From CAZABC01 sp964483405 (GTDB lineage: Bacteria; Chloroflexota; Limnocylindria; Limnocylindrales; CSP1-4), in the NCBI GenBank assembly GCA_964483405.1, contig CAZABC010000031.1:1-24589 (forward strand): a stretch of 24,589 nt of DNA, read 5' to 3'. A program made the position numbers and the translations under genes. The notes below the pieces were generated by a model. It saw only the letters and a list, made by a program, of their open reading frames with translations, was not told where the DNA came from and searched no databases. Of the stretch, positions 7,188 through 15,078 are shown piece by piece; within the stretch, counting starts at the first letter, position 1, and every line of letters begins with the position of its first letter.

Positions 7188-9497
7188 GTGGCAGCCAAGC
7201 AGCGGAACCCGCTCCAGCGGGTCGGGCACCTGTGGCGGACCCAGGTCGCGATGGCGCGCGAATGGAAGCCGGAATCGCACGGCCGCTGGCGGCGCCTCGC
7301 GCTCGTCTGGCTCGTCGATGCGCTCGCGCTGCTCTTCGTCGTCTGGCTGCTGCCGGGCGTGACCCTGGAGGTCGAGGGCGGCGGGGCCGCCGTCTTCGAG
7401 CTCCTCCTCTTCGCTGCGTTCATCGGCCTCGTCAACGCGTTCATCCGGCCGGTCATCATCTACATCGCGCTACCGCTCGCGTTCATCACCGGCGGGCTGT
7501 TCGCCCTCGTCATCAACGCGGTCCTGCTGCAGCTCACCTCGGCCGTCATCGGCGCCGTCATCTTCGACGGCTTCCTGTCGGCCTTCTTCGCCTCGATCCT
7601 GATGGCCCTCGCGAACACGGTCATCTCGTTCGCGGTCAATCTCAACGACGACGACTCGTTCTACTTCGCCCTCCTTGCCCGGATGGCCCGGGAGTCCGAC
7701 GCGGCGGTCACCACCGACCGGCCGGGGCTCGTGATCCTCCAGGTCGACGGGCTCGCCGCGCCGATCCTCCGGCAGGCGATCCACACCGGGACGACGCCGT
7801 TCATCGCCTCGCTCGTCCGTTCCCACGGCCACCGTCTGCTCGACTGGGAGGCCGGGCTGCCGTCGAACACCCCGGCGAGCCAGGCCGGGATCCTTCACGG
7901 CAACAACGCCGAGATCCCCGCCTTCCGCTGGTACGACAAGTCGACCGGCAAGATCCTCGTCGCCAACCACCCCAAGGACGCCACCGCGATCGAGCAGACG
8001 ATCTCGACGAAGCGAGGCATCCTCGCCGACGGCGGCTTCAGCCTCGTCAACCTGTTCTCCGGCAACGCGACCGAGGCGTTCCTCACCAACTCCCGGATGT
8101 CGGAGGTCCGGGGCGACGTCGGCAAGGCGTCGCAGAGCCTGTACGGCTTCCTGCTCAGCCCCTATCAGATGACCCGGACGATCATCCTCGTCGTGCGGGA
8201 GGTCATCCTCGAGCGCCGTCAGGCCAGGCGCCAGGAGCGGCGCGGCGTCGAGCCGCGGGTCCACCGCGGCTGGGCGTTCGCCGGGATGCGGGCGATCTCG
8301 TGCATCGCCTTCACCGATATCGCCAAGACGCTGATCGTCCAAGGGATGTACCAGGGTCGGAACGTCATGTACGCCGACATCCTGTCGTACGACGAGCTCG
8401 CTCACCACGCCGGCCCCCAGCGGCCCGAGACGCTCGGCCAACTGGAGGACCTCGACACCATCGTCCATTCGATCGTGAAGGCCAGCCGCGGCGCGCCGCG
8501 CACGTACGAGCTCGCGATCGTGTCGGACCACGGCCAGAGCATGGGCGCGACGTTCCGGCAGCGCTACGGCAAGACGCTCCAGGAGGTCGTGCAGGGGTTC
8601 ATCGCCGGCGACGCGACCGTCCTCGGCGGGGTCGAGAACGAGGAGAGCTGGGGCAAGGTCAACGTCTTCCTCGGCGAGCTGTCGAAGGCGCCGGGGATCA
8701 CCGCGGCGGTCACCCGGACCGCCCTCCGGAACCGACGCACGGCCGACGGCGAGATCGAGGTCCGCAAGGCCGTGGCCGGGCAGGACAAGGCAGCCGAGGC
8801 GGCCCTCCAGGCGGCGTCGGCCGAGGCGGTGGACAGGGGCGCCGAGGGCGGTGCCGTGGCCAAGGGCCCCGGCGGTGCCGCGGCCGAGCCCGTGCCGGCG
8901 GCGATCGTCCTGCCGTCCGGCAACTGGGCGACGATCCACCTGACCGCCGAGCCGCACCGGATGACGCTCGAGGAGATCGAGGAGACCCACCCGGGGCTCA
9001 TCACTTCGCTCGCCGCGCACCCCGGCATCGGGTTCGTGCTGGTCCGGTCCGCGCAGCACGGCGCGGTCGTCATCGGGCCCGACGGGATCCGCTACCTCGC
9101 CGACGACCGGGTCACCGGCGAGGACCCGCTGCGCCACTTCGCCGGGCACCCGGCGGACCACCTGCGGCGGGTCGACTCGTTCGCGAACTGCGCCGACATC
9201 TGCGTCAACAGCCTGTACGACCCCGATACCGACGAGGTGGCCGCGTTCGAGGAGCAGGTCGGCTGCCACGGCGGCCTCGGCGGCTTCCAGACCCAGCCGT
9301 TCGTCCTCGTGCCCTCTGGCTGGTGGGTCCCCGACGAGCCGATCATCGGCGCCGAGTCGATCTACGAGATCTTCCGGCACCGCCTCGACGAGGCGGTCCT
9401 CTCACCGGAGGAGATCGCGGCACGGGACGTTCCGGCCGCGCTCCCGGCGGGCACGGGGGCTGCCGGGGTCCCGGCGGCGGCCGTCGCCGGCGACTGA
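7188..9497 (+). CDS. Phage-holin-family (YvlD-like) membrane domain fused to an alkaline-phosphatase-superfamily domain
   Basis: The product is 769 aa. GTG 7188 is chosen as start because GGAGG (7176-7180) precedes it by 7 bases. Residues about 37-152 form four membrane helices of the family called 'phage holin 4 superfamily/YvlD', with the conserved stretch GLVNAFIRP. Residues about 178-500 match the alkaline phosphatase/phosphodiesterase fold: ILQVDGLAAP with metal ligand D187, SNTPASQAG (226-234) holding the likely nucleophile T228, YDELAHH (401-407) and VSDHGQSMG (445-453). A later CHGGLGG motif near the C-terminus fits the last metal site. An Ala/Gly-rich linker follows about residue 540. 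It probably acts as a membrane-anchored hydrolase of phosphodiesters or phosphomonoesters; the substrate is unknown. The holin name does not imply a prophage here. It follows GT39 after 116 bases. Confidence 0.88.
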   Translation: MAAKQRNPLQRVGHLWRTQVAMAREWKPESHGRWRRLALVWLVDALALLFVVWLLPGVTLEVEGGGAAVFELLLFAAFIGLVNAFIRPVIIYIALPLAFITGGLFALVINAVLLQLTSAVIGAVIFDGFLSAFFASILMALANTVISFAVNLNDDDSFYFALLARMARESDAAVTTDRPGLVILQVDGLAAPILRQAIHTGTTPFIASLVRSHGHRLLDWEAGLPSNTPASQAGILHGNNAEIPAFRWYDKSTGKILVANHPKDATAIEQTISTKRGILADGGFSLVNLFSGNATEAFLTNSRMSEVRGDVGKASQSLYGFLLSPYQMTRTIILVVREVILERRQARRQERRGVEPRVHRGWAFAGMRAISCIAFTDIAKTLIVQGMYQGRNVMYADILSYDELAHHAGPQRPETLGQLEDLDTIVHSIVKASRGAPRTYELAIVSDHGQSMGATFRQRYGKTLQEVVQGFIAGDATVLGGVENEESWGKVNVFLGELSKAPGITAAVTRTALRNRRTADGEIEVRKAVAGQDKAAEAALQAASAEAVDRGAEGGAVAKGPGGAAAEPVPAAIVLPSGNWATIHLTAEPHRMTLEEIEETHPGLITSLAAHPGIGFVLVRSAQHGAVVIGPDGIRYLADDRVTGEDPLRHFAGHPADHLRRVDSFANCADICVNSLYDPDTDEVAAFEEQVGCHGGLGGFQTQPFVLVPSGWWVPDEPIIGAESIYEIFRHRLDEAVLSPEEIAARDVPAALPAGTGAAGVPAAAVAGD

Positions 9498-9917
9498 GGA
9501 CGGGCGCGGCTGGGGTCGGGTTCAAAGTCGGCGCCGGCGGCTGAGGGCGGTCTCAGCTCGGTTCAGCGCCGGTTCCGGCTCGCCAGCACGGGTCCGGCGC
9601 GGTTCTACGGGCCGTCGCCGACGCCGCGGGCTCGATGGGCGAGCAACCCTGCCAGATGAGCAGGACACGCACCTTACGTCGCCTTGTCGCGGCCGGTGAC
9701 GATCGGCGAGTGGCGCGGCGAGGCCCGGGATGTACCGCCCCACGCTCACCGTGGCACGCCCTGACCCCATCGAAGGACGGGTGACGATCCGGAGCGCCCG
9801 CGATCCCAGCGTAAGGTGCGCGTGGCGCTCATCTGGCAGGATCGCAGCGCCGGCCGGACCCTGGAGTGCCGGCCGGACCCGGCGACCCCGGTCCGACCCG
9901 GCCCATCGGCCAGATCG
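9498..9917. other. Convergent intergenic region without a supported gene
   Basis: These 420 bases separate the phosphatase stop from the HtrA stop on the other strand. I see no RNA gene or coding region. A 13-bp direct repeat gccggccggaccc occurs at 9849-9861 and 9868-9880. Its internal GGCCGG symmetry could form a GC-rich hairpin and might serve as a terminator for the - strand gene, but no U-tract is present. Confidence 0.6.
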
Positions 9918-10841
9918 TCAGCTGGTCGCGAGGCCGACCCCCTCGAGAAGCTCGGCGGCTGCCTCGATCGGGGTCGCGAAGCCGAGGCCCTCGGCGCTCG
10001 TGGCCATCGCGGTGTTGATGCCGATGACGGCGCCGTCGGCGTCGAGCAGCGGGCCGCCGCTGTTGCCCTGGTTGATCGCGGCATCGGTCTGGATGAGGTC
10101 GGTCAGCTCGACGACCTGGCCGGTTAGGCTGTCCTGGACCTCGATGTCGCGGCCGATCGCCGAGACGATGCCCTTGGTGACCGTGTCGGTGTACTCGCCG
10201 AGCGGGCTGCCGATCGCGATCGCCGGCTCGCCGACCTCGGCCGACCCGGCCGCGGCGAGCGTGGCCGCCGGCAGGCCCGACGCCTCGATCCGGACGAGCG
10301 CCAGGTCGTCGGACGCCGAGGTCGCGACGACCGTGCCCGCGTACTGCGTGCCGTCGGGGAGCTCGACGGTCAAGGCGGTCGCGCCCTCGACGACGTGGGC
10401 GTTGGTTAGGATGTAGCCGTCCGACGTGACGATGACGCCCGAGCCAACGCCGGTCGTCGTGCCGCCGAAGGGGCCGCGCCGGGTCGTCTCGATCTGCGAC
10501 GTGATCGTGACGACCGACTGCCGCGCCTTCGTGATGACCGCGACGAGCGCCTCGTCCGATGTCTCGACGAGGGTGAGCGAGGCGGCCTGCGCCTCGGCGA
10601 TCGAAACGGTGGCCGAGGTGTCCACGCTCGACCCGGCGGGCGCGAGCGTCGTGACGAGCGCGGCGGTCGACACCGAGGCGAGGGTCGCCGAGAGCAGGGC
10701 CGCGGCGANNNNNNNNNNNNNNNNNNNNNNNNNNNNNNNNNNNNNNNNNNNNNNNNNNNNNNNNNNNNNNNNNNNNNNNNNNNNNNNNNNNNNNNNNNNN
10801 NNNNNNNNTCGATGGTCGTCCAGGGGCGACACGACCAGCAT
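9918..10841 (-). CDS. HtrA/DegP-like trypsin-fold serine protease, interrupted by an assembly gap
   Basis: A membrane-tethered or exported chymotrypsin-fold protease of the S1C (HtrA) type, which degrades damaged envelope proteins. All three catalytic residues are visible in order: His in LTNAHVVEG, Asp in SASDDLALV and Ser in NQGNSGGPLLD. The supporting motifs GVGSGVIVTSDGYI and AIAIGSPLG are also present. The readable C-terminal part is about 260 residues and ends just after ATPIEAAAELL, so no PDZ domain follows. The 100-N gap removes the end of the cytoplasmic tail and the start of the membrane segment; the Ala-rich stretch next to the gap looks like the rest of that helix. The start ATG at 10841 lies beyond the gap, so the frame across it cannot be verified. 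A CCGTAA-N5-CCGAAA box lies 12 bases upstream, linking it to the two-component regulator. Confidence 0.85.
   Translation of the reverse strand: MLVVSPLDDHRXXXXXXXXXXXXXXXXXXXXXXXXXXXXXXXXXXAAALLSATLASVSTAALVTTLAPAGSSVDTSATVSIAEAQAASLTLVETSDEALVAVITKARQSVVTITSQIETTRRGPFGGTTTGVGSGVIVTSDGYILTNAHVVEGATALTVELPDGTQYAGTVVATSASDDLALVRIEASGLPAATLAAAGSAEVGEPAIAIGSPLGEYTDTVTKGIVSAIGRDIEVQDSLTGQVVELTDLIQTDAAINQGNSGGPLLDADGAVIGINTAMATSAEGLGFATPIEAAAELLEGVGLATS
10709..10808. other. Assembly gap (100 N) in the HtrA gene
   Basis: Exactly 100 undetermined bases, a placeholder length inside the N-terminal coding part of the protease. Confidence 0.99.
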
Positions 10842-10853
10842 CCACGGGCCGGC

Positions 10854-10870
10854 TTTCGGTTCGGTTACGG
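10854..10870 (-). promoter_or_regulatory. Putative OmpR-family response-regulator box upstream of HtrA
   Basis: On the - strand CCGTAA (10870-10865), five bases, CCGAAA (10859-10854): the third copy of the 11-bp-period direct repeat, oriented towards the protease gene. Its end is 12 bases from the ATG at 10841, closer than the 25 bases of the two + strand copies. The real start may therefore differ, or the box may act differently here. Confidence 0.5.
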
Positions 10871-10907
10871 TCGGGCCGGTGGGCCGGTGGGCCGGTGGGC
10901 CGGAGCG

Positions 10908-11186
10908 TCAGCGGATGCGGCGGTAGGTGCTCTCCGCCCGACGGGCGACGCGCAGGACGACGACCAAACGTGCCGAGTCGTCGATCGCGTAGATGGCCCG
11001 AAGGTCGCCGACGCGGATCCGCCAGAGCTCGGAGCCCGCGAGTCGGACTGCGCCGGGCGGTCGCGGCTCCAGGCCGAGCGCGAGGATCGGCCCGCGAAGT
11101 CGCGAGGCCGCACCGGGTGGCAGCCGCCGGAGCTGTCGCTGTGCCGCGGGGGCGATCTCGACGCGGCGCGGCGTCGGATCGCTCAA
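10908..11186 (-). CDS. RelE/ParE-family type II toxin
   Basis: The product is 92 aa, beginning at the TTG at 11186 that overlaps the antitoxin stop (TTGA). This start gives a normal RelE-family length, whereas the longer open frame upstream is a shadow of the antitoxin. The sequence shows the family pattern: an N-terminal helix pair (AAQRQLRRLPP), then ELWRIRVGDLRAIYAI and LVVVLRVARRAE, the beta strands of the RelE fold. RelE toxins cut mRNA on the ribosome and ParE relatives poison gyrase; the sequence alone does not decide between them. It is the second gene of the operon with the RHH antitoxin. Confidence 0.88.
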   Translation of the reverse strand: MSDPTPRRVEIAPAAQRQLRRLPPGAASRLRGPILALGLEPRPPGAVRLAGSELWRIRVGDLRAIYAIDDSARLVVVLRVARRAESTYRRIR

Positions 11187-11449
11187 GCGTCGGGCTCGCC
11201 CGCCGACCCGTAGGCCGCGCGCGTCTCGGCGACGAGCGCCCCGAAGTACTCCTCGGCGGCCACGCCACCGTCGCGCCGGTACTCCGCGAGCGCCTCGGCC
11301 GCGGATGCCCGATCCTCGTCGTCCTCGGACCGCTCGAGCCATGCCTCGATCGCGTCGGCGAGCACGTCACGAACGCTGCGGTCCGCCCGCGCGGCCTCCA
11401 CCTTCAGGGCGCGATACAGCTCGGGATCGATGTCGACCGTCACCTTCAT
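11183..11449 (-). CDS. Ribbon-helix-helix antitoxin
   Basis: The product is 88 aa. It opens with MKVTVDIDPELYRALK, the DNA-binding beta strand and first helix of the ribbon-helix-helix (CopG/Arc) fold. The second helix follows (VRDVLADAIEAWLER). The acidic C-terminal half (about 41-88) should wrap the toxin. The start at 11449 is the only one that begins at the RHH strand; upstream codons are not antitoxin-like. The TATGCT box 6 bases before the ATG suggests a leaderless transcript. It pairs with the RelE-like toxin through a 4-base overlap and should repress the operon through the inverted repeat at 11461-11474. Confidence 0.88.
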   Translation of the reverse strand: MKVTVDIDPELYRALKVEAARADRSVRDVLADAIEAWLERSEDDEDRASAAEALAEYRRDGGVAAEEYFGALVAETRAAYGSAGEPDA

Positions 11450-11455
11450 CGGCCC

Positions 11456-11474
11456 AGCATACCAGGTTGCTGGT
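11456..11474 (-). promoter_or_regulatory. Predicted -10 box and operator of the RHH/RelE module
   Basis: On the - strand TATGCT (11461-11456) ends 6 bases before the antitoxin ATG, placing transcription start at about the A of ATG. Overlapping its upstream edge is a perfect inverted repeat ACCAG-N4-CTGGT (11461-11474), a likely operator for the antitoxin. No clear -35 is seen. Confidence 0.45.
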
Positions 11475-11516
11475 TCGCTGGCCATCCGGAGGGTGGAGGC
11501 GACCGGGAACGACGGG

Positions 11517-11909
11517 CTACGGCACCTCGCGACGGACGGTCGGGGCACGGTCGAGCGAACGGTCGAACGACGCCACGGCACCGACCCCGGAGCGTTCGGC
11601 ACAGGCGACGACGTAGGCCTCGGGAAAGCCGACCCGGTGATCGTCGTACACCTCGAGCGCGCGCAGGAGGAGCTCCGCGTCGCGGACGACGATCGGCGCG
11701 AAGCCGAGCAGCGACCGGACCGCCGAGCGGACCTGCGGGCGCGTTGCGCGGTAGACCGATTCGAGGACGAAGACGAGCTCGGCGACGACGACGTCCGTCA
11801 GCACCAGCGCGTCGGCGCCGGCGAGATACGCGGTGGCCCGCCGCGACTCCTCGGCACGGCCGCCGGCGAGGTGGCGGGCAAGGACGCTCGCGTCGACGAA
11901 CGCGGTCAC
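11517..11909 (-). CDS. VapC-like PIN-domain ribonuclease toxin
   Basis: The product is 130 aa with GTG start at 11909, overlapping the antitoxin stop (GTGA). The PIN fold residues are visible: D6 in FVDASVLA, E44 in VVVAELVFVLE, and D116 in SFDRSLD. The usual third acidic position (Asp in ADAY-type motifs) is Glu here, E97 in FPEAYVVA. PIN toxins are Mg2+-dependent RNases that cut tRNA or rRNA. The length is normal for the family. The partner antitoxin is AbrB-like rather than RHH, a common pairing. Confidence 0.9.
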   Translation of the reverse strand: MTAFVDASVLARHLAGGRAEESRRATAYLAGADALVLTDVVVAELVFVLESVYRATRPQVRSAVRSLLGFAPIVVRDAELLLRALEVYDDHRVGFPEAYVVACAERSGVGAVASFDRSLDRAPTVRREVP

Positions 11910-12175
11910 GGCCGCTCCTGCATCCAGGCGGCCCAGCCGGGGGCCTTGGCGGTCCGGGTCCGCTCGACGATCTCGTCCCAGTCGCGTCCGCGGACGTCGA
12001 GCGGTGCCTCGATCGAGCCGGCGAGGTCGAGGAAGTCCCGCTCCTTGGCCAGCACGGCGTCGCCGTCGCGCACGCGGAAGTAGACGAGGTCGCCCGTCGC
12101 CAGCCCGAGCGCATCCCGGACGGCCTTCGGAACGGTGATCTGGCCCTTCGAGGTCATCCGGGCCGCGCTCTCCAT
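11906..12175 (-). CDS. AbrB/SpoVT-type antitoxin (VapB-like)
   Basis: The product is 89 aa. ATG 12175 is supported by AAGGAG (12187-12182 on the - strand) with a 6-base spacer. The swapped-hairpin AbrB DNA-binding domain occupies about residues 7-50: MTSKGQITVPKAVRDALGL, then GDLVYFRVRDGDAVL. The rest (about 51-89) is charged and should bind the PIN toxin encoded immediately downstream with a 4-base overlap. It probably autoregulates through the imperfect palindrome at 12186-12206 that overlaps its own ribosome-binding site. Confidence 0.9.
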   Translation of the reverse strand: MESAARMTSKGQITVPKAVRDALGLATGDLVYFRVRDGDAVLAKERDFLDLAGSIEAPLDVRGRDWDEIVERTRTAKAPGWAAWMQERP

Positions 12176-12185
12176 GGGTGTCTCC

Positions 12186-12206
12186 TTACCAACCGGTAGT
12201 CGGTAA
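12186..12206 (-). promoter_or_regulatory. Imperfect palindrome, probable AbrB-antitoxin operator
   Basis: TTACC (12186-12190) and GGTAA (12202-12206) bracket a 21-bp element in which 7 of 10 positions pair symmetrically. It overlaps the Shine-Dalgarno of the antitoxin and lies just downstream of a TATCCT-like -10 on the - strand. Binding there would block transcription and translation starts. Confidence 0.45.
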
Positions 12207-12228
12207 GGATACGCGAGCCACGCGGCGT

Positions 12229-14433
12229 CTACGCGTCGGCCCGGACGATCGCCAGGATCGCGGCGCCGTACATGTCCGAGCGCTTCGGGCCGATCCCGGG
12301 GACGCGCTCGAGGGCCGCGAGCGAGGCCGGCCGGAGCGTCGCGATCCGTTGGAGGAGGACGTCCTCGGCGACGATGAACGGCGACACCCCCTTCTCGCGC
12401 GCGGTGGCGAGCCGCCAGGCACGCAGCGCCTGGAACAGCCGCTCGTCGGCGGGCCCGAGGTCGCTCGGCAGGGGCGCCGCCCCGCGACCCGCTGACCCGC
12501 CACGCTCGCGTCGCGCCCGGGGTGCGGCGGTCGAGGTCGACGTCCGCTCCCGCGGCTTGCCTTCGAGATCGGTCAGGAACCGCGACGCGACCCGACCGCC
12601 GGCCTTCCCGCCCGGGCCCGCCCGCCGGGCCGCGCAGCTCACCCACAGGTGCGTCCGCGCCCGCGTCACGCCGACGTACGCGAGCCGCCGTTCCTCGGCG
12701 ATCTCGCCGGGCTTGCCGAGCGCGCTGCGATACGGCAGCAGTCCCTCCTCCCAGCCCGGCAGGAAGGCGGCCTCCCACTCGATCCCCTTGGCCCGGTGGA
12801 TCGTGCTGAGAGTGACGCCGCTCCCGACGGGGACGTCCTCGTCGGCCCGGCGGCGGGCGACCTCCGCGAGCAGCGCGTCGATCGACGCCTCGTCGGGCCG
12901 GGCGGCGACGAGCTGCTCGCCGATCGCGACGAGCGCCTCGAGGGCGGCCTGGCGTTCCCGGGCGGCCGCGGTCGACGGCGCGGCGCCCCGCTCGAACCCG
13001 AACGGCTCGGCCCACAGCCCCGCCAGGCGATCGGCGAGGTCGGCCGAGGCCGCCGCCCGGTCGTCGTCGGGCACGTCGTGGAGGATGGCGAGCGCCCGCC
13101 GGACATCGGCCCGGTGGAAGAATCGCTCGCCCCGGACCATGAACGGCACTCCGGCGGCGTGGAGCGCCTCCTCCCAATCGGCGACCTGGGCGTTGAGCCG
13201 GACGAGGATCGCCATCTTCGCGAACGGCAGGCCGCCGGCGTGGAGGGCGCCGATCGACGCGACGACCGCGGCCGTCTCGTCCCCGGCCTCGTCGAACCGG
13301 CGGACCGTCGCCGCTCCGGCGGGCTCCCGGACGGCGACCAGCCGTCGCGGCCGGCCGACCGCGGCGAGCAGCCGGTTGGCCAGCTCGATCACCGCCGGCG
13401 TGGACCGGAAGTTCTCGCGCAGGTCGACGACCCGGGTGCCGCGGTGCCGCCGTCCGAACGAGAGCAGGAAGTCGGCGGTCGCGCCGGTGAACGAGTAGAT
13501 CGCCTGGTCCGGATCGCCGACGACGCACAGGTCGTCGCGGTCGCCGAGCCAGGCCCGCAGGAGCGCCTCCTGGAGCGGGTTCGTGTCCTGGTACTCGTCG
13601 ACGCTGAACCACGCGTAGCGACCGCGGACCTGCGCGGCGGCGTCGGGGTCGGTCTCGAGGACCCGCAGCGTCAGCTCGAGCATGTCCTCGAAGTCGATCG
13701 CGCCCTCGCGCCGCTTGGCGGCTTCGTACGCCGTCCATGTCCGGCCGAGGTCGGCGGGGTCGCCCGGCAGGTCGCGCTCGGTGCGAGCGGCTTCCTCGGC
13801 GAGGTGCTCGGGGTCGATCCGCCGGACCTTCGCCCACTCGATGACGTCGGCGACGTCCTTCGCGAGCATCCGGCCGGCCGCGCCCGGCTGGCGCGCCTGG
13901 ACCCGGGCGATGAGGCCGATCTTCGAGCGCAGGATCTCGGGGAACGGGGTGGCGCTGCCGGCGGCGCCGGGGCCCGCGGCGCCGAGGACGGCGGCGCCGG
14001 GGTCGGCGGCGCCGAGGACGCCGGCCCGGGAGGCGTCGAGCCGGGGCCAGAAGTGGCGCAGCTGCAGCAGGGCGGCCGAGTGGAACGTCCGGGCCGTGAC
14101 CTCGGGCAGCCGCAGCACGCGGATCCGCTCGACCATCTCGCCGGCGGCCCGGTCGGTGAACGTCAGCACGAGCACCCGGCGCGGGTCGACGTGCCCGGTC
14201 GCCACCGCGTAGGCGACTCGCCGGCTGACGACCCGGGTCTTGCCCGAGCCGGCCCCGGCGACGATCGCCAGCGGCCCCGACACGGTCGTCACCGCCCGTC
14301 GCTGGTCGGGCGTCAGGTCTTCGAGCAGGCGCTCGGGGTCGAAGCGGACCTCGGGCGAGGTCACGCGCTCGGTCTCTTGGCGGGGTGGCGTGGGCGCATC
14401 GACGCAGGATACGGGGGCGGGCTCATCCGCCAT
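12229..14433 (-). CDS. UvrD/PcrA-type SF1A DNA helicase with C-terminal HRDC domain (UvrD2-like)
   Basis: The product is 734 aa, a 3'-5' DNA helicase for repair and replication-fork processing. Motifs in order are Q-motif LTPDQRRAV (40-48), Walker A GAGSGKT (60-66), Ia VLTFTDRAAGEM (89-100) and II DEYQD (279-283). III is GDPDQAIYSFTGA, IV LRENFRSTP (338-346), V STIHRAKGIEWEA and VI AYVGVTRARTHLWV. The last about 70 residues form an HRDC domain ending with the hairpin-like VPGIGPKRSDMYG. This layout matches actinobacterial UvrD2. An Ala/Gly/Pro-rich repeated insert (GVLGAA units, about 138-160) lies in domain 1B. ATG 14433 was chosen with GAGG 8 bases upstream; codons further upstream read in-frame but are not helicase-like. 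It is divergent from the gene at 14515. Confidence 0.94.
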   Translation of the reverse strand: MADEPAPVSCVDAPTPPRQETERVTSPEVRFDPERLLEDLTPDQRRAVTTVSGPLAIVAGAGSGKTRVVSRRVAYAVATGHVDPRRVLVLTFTDRAAGEMVERIRVLRLPEVTARTFHSAALLQLRHFWPRLDASRAGVLGAADPGAAVLGAAGPGAAGSATPFPEILRSKIGLIARVQARQPGAAGRMLAKDVADVIEWAKVRRIDPEHLAEEAARTERDLPGDPADLGRTWTAYEAAKRREGAIDFEDMLELTLRVLETDPDAAAQVRGRYAWFSVDEYQDTNPLQEALLRAWLGDRDDLCVVGDPDQAIYSFTGATADFLLSFGRRHRGTRVVDLRENFRSTPAVIELANRLLAAVGRPRRLVAVREPAGAATVRRFDEAGDETAAVVASIGALHAGGLPFAKMAILVRLNAQVADWEEALHAAGVPFMVRGERFFHRADVRRALAILHDVPDDDRAAASADLADRLAGLWAEPFGFERGAAPSTAAARERQAALEALVAIGEQLVAARPDEASIDALLAEVARRRADEDVPVGSGVTLSTIHRAKGIEWEAAFLPGWEEGLLPYRSALGKPGEIAEERRLAYVGVTRARTHLWVSCAARRAGPGGKAGGRVASRFLTDLEGKPRERTSTSTAAPRARRERGGSAGRGAAPLPSDLGPADERLFQALRAWRLATAREKGVSPFIVAEDVLLQRIATLRPASLAALERVPGIGPKRSDMYGAAILAIVRADA

Positions 14434-14514
14434 GGACGATGCCTCGCGGGGCCTCATCATGGGACCGTCAGGCGAACGCCGCGGTGGACATCGCCGCCGG
14501 CCATGGAGGTCCCG

Positions 14515-15039
14515 ATGTTCCGAAAGCACGGCGCCGGCGGTGATGCTCCCGGCCCCAGCACCTACCAGATGCACCAGCGGATGTTCTCGATCGGCGACGA
14601 CTTCTGGATCGACAACGGCGCCGGCCAGCACGTCTTCAAGGTTGACGGCAAGGCCCTCCGGATCCGCAAGACCCTCGAGCTCCAGGACGCGTCCGGGCGC
14701 GAGCTCTACAAGATCCAGGAGAAGCTCGTCACCATCCGCGACGTCATGGCCATCGAGGGGCCCGGCGGGCGCGTCGCGACGGTCAAGAAGGCCCTCATCT
14801 CGCCGCTGCGCGAGCGCTACCAGGTCGACTTCGACGCGGGCGGCCAGTGGACGGTCCAGGGCAACATCGTGGACCACCAGTACGAGATGAAGGCCGGCGA
14901 CACTCGCATCGCCGAGGTCGGCAAGGGGTGGTTCCGGGTCCGCGACACCTACGGCGTGCAGGTCGCCCCGGGCCAGGACGACGCGCTCGTGCTCGCGGTC
15001 GCCATCGTCATCGACCAGATGGCACACCCGACCCGGTAG
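14515..15039 (+). CDS. LURP-one-related (LOR/Tubby-like) family protein
   Basis: The product is 174 aa. ATG 14515 is chosen over ATG 14503 because GGAGG (14505-14509) sits 5 bases before it. The sequence has the alternating beta-strand pattern of the LOR (YxjI/LURP-one) beta-barrel: YQMHQRMFSIGDDFWI, then VDGKALRIRKTLELQD, LYKIQEKLVTIRD and ALISPLRERYQV. It ends with ALVLAVAIVIDQM, a hydrophobic helix typical of the fold's central helix. The fold resembles scramblase/Tubby domains. The bacterial function is unknown, with suggested roles in membrane association or stress. It is divergent from the UvrD-like helicase across 81 bases. Confidence 0.85.
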   Translation: MFRKHGAGGDAPGPSTYQMHQRMFSIGDDFWIDNGAGQHVFKVDGKALRIRKTLELQDASGRELYKIQEKLVTIRDVMAIEGPGGRVATVKKALISPLRERYQVDFDAGGQWTVQGNIVDHQYEMKAGDTRIAEVGKGWFRVRDTYGVQVAPGQDDALVLAVAIVIDQMAHPTR

Positions 15040-15078
15040 GTCGCCGGCGGGGGGCGAGGAGCTTTCGATCGACGCCCC

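Noticed and set aside
7188..9497. Prophage indicated by a 'phage holin' domain
   Set aside because: No endolysin, capsid, terminase or integrase nearby; the domain is fused to a phosphatase and belongs to a widespread bacterial membrane family.
9522..9770. An 82-codon open frame on the - strand in the 420-base intergenic region
   Set aside because: Arg/Pro-rich with no family pattern or ribosome-binding site; typical of non-coding high-GC sequence.
9849..9880. GCCGGCC repeat as a clear rho-independent terminator
   Set aside because: No U-tract follows on either strand, and the elements form a direct repeat as well as a weak hairpin.
11187..11342. Longer version of the RelE-like toxin
   Set aside because: The additional N-terminal residues lie wholly within the antitoxin gene and are Arg/Gly-rich noise; TTG 11186 gives a normal family length and the usual overlap.
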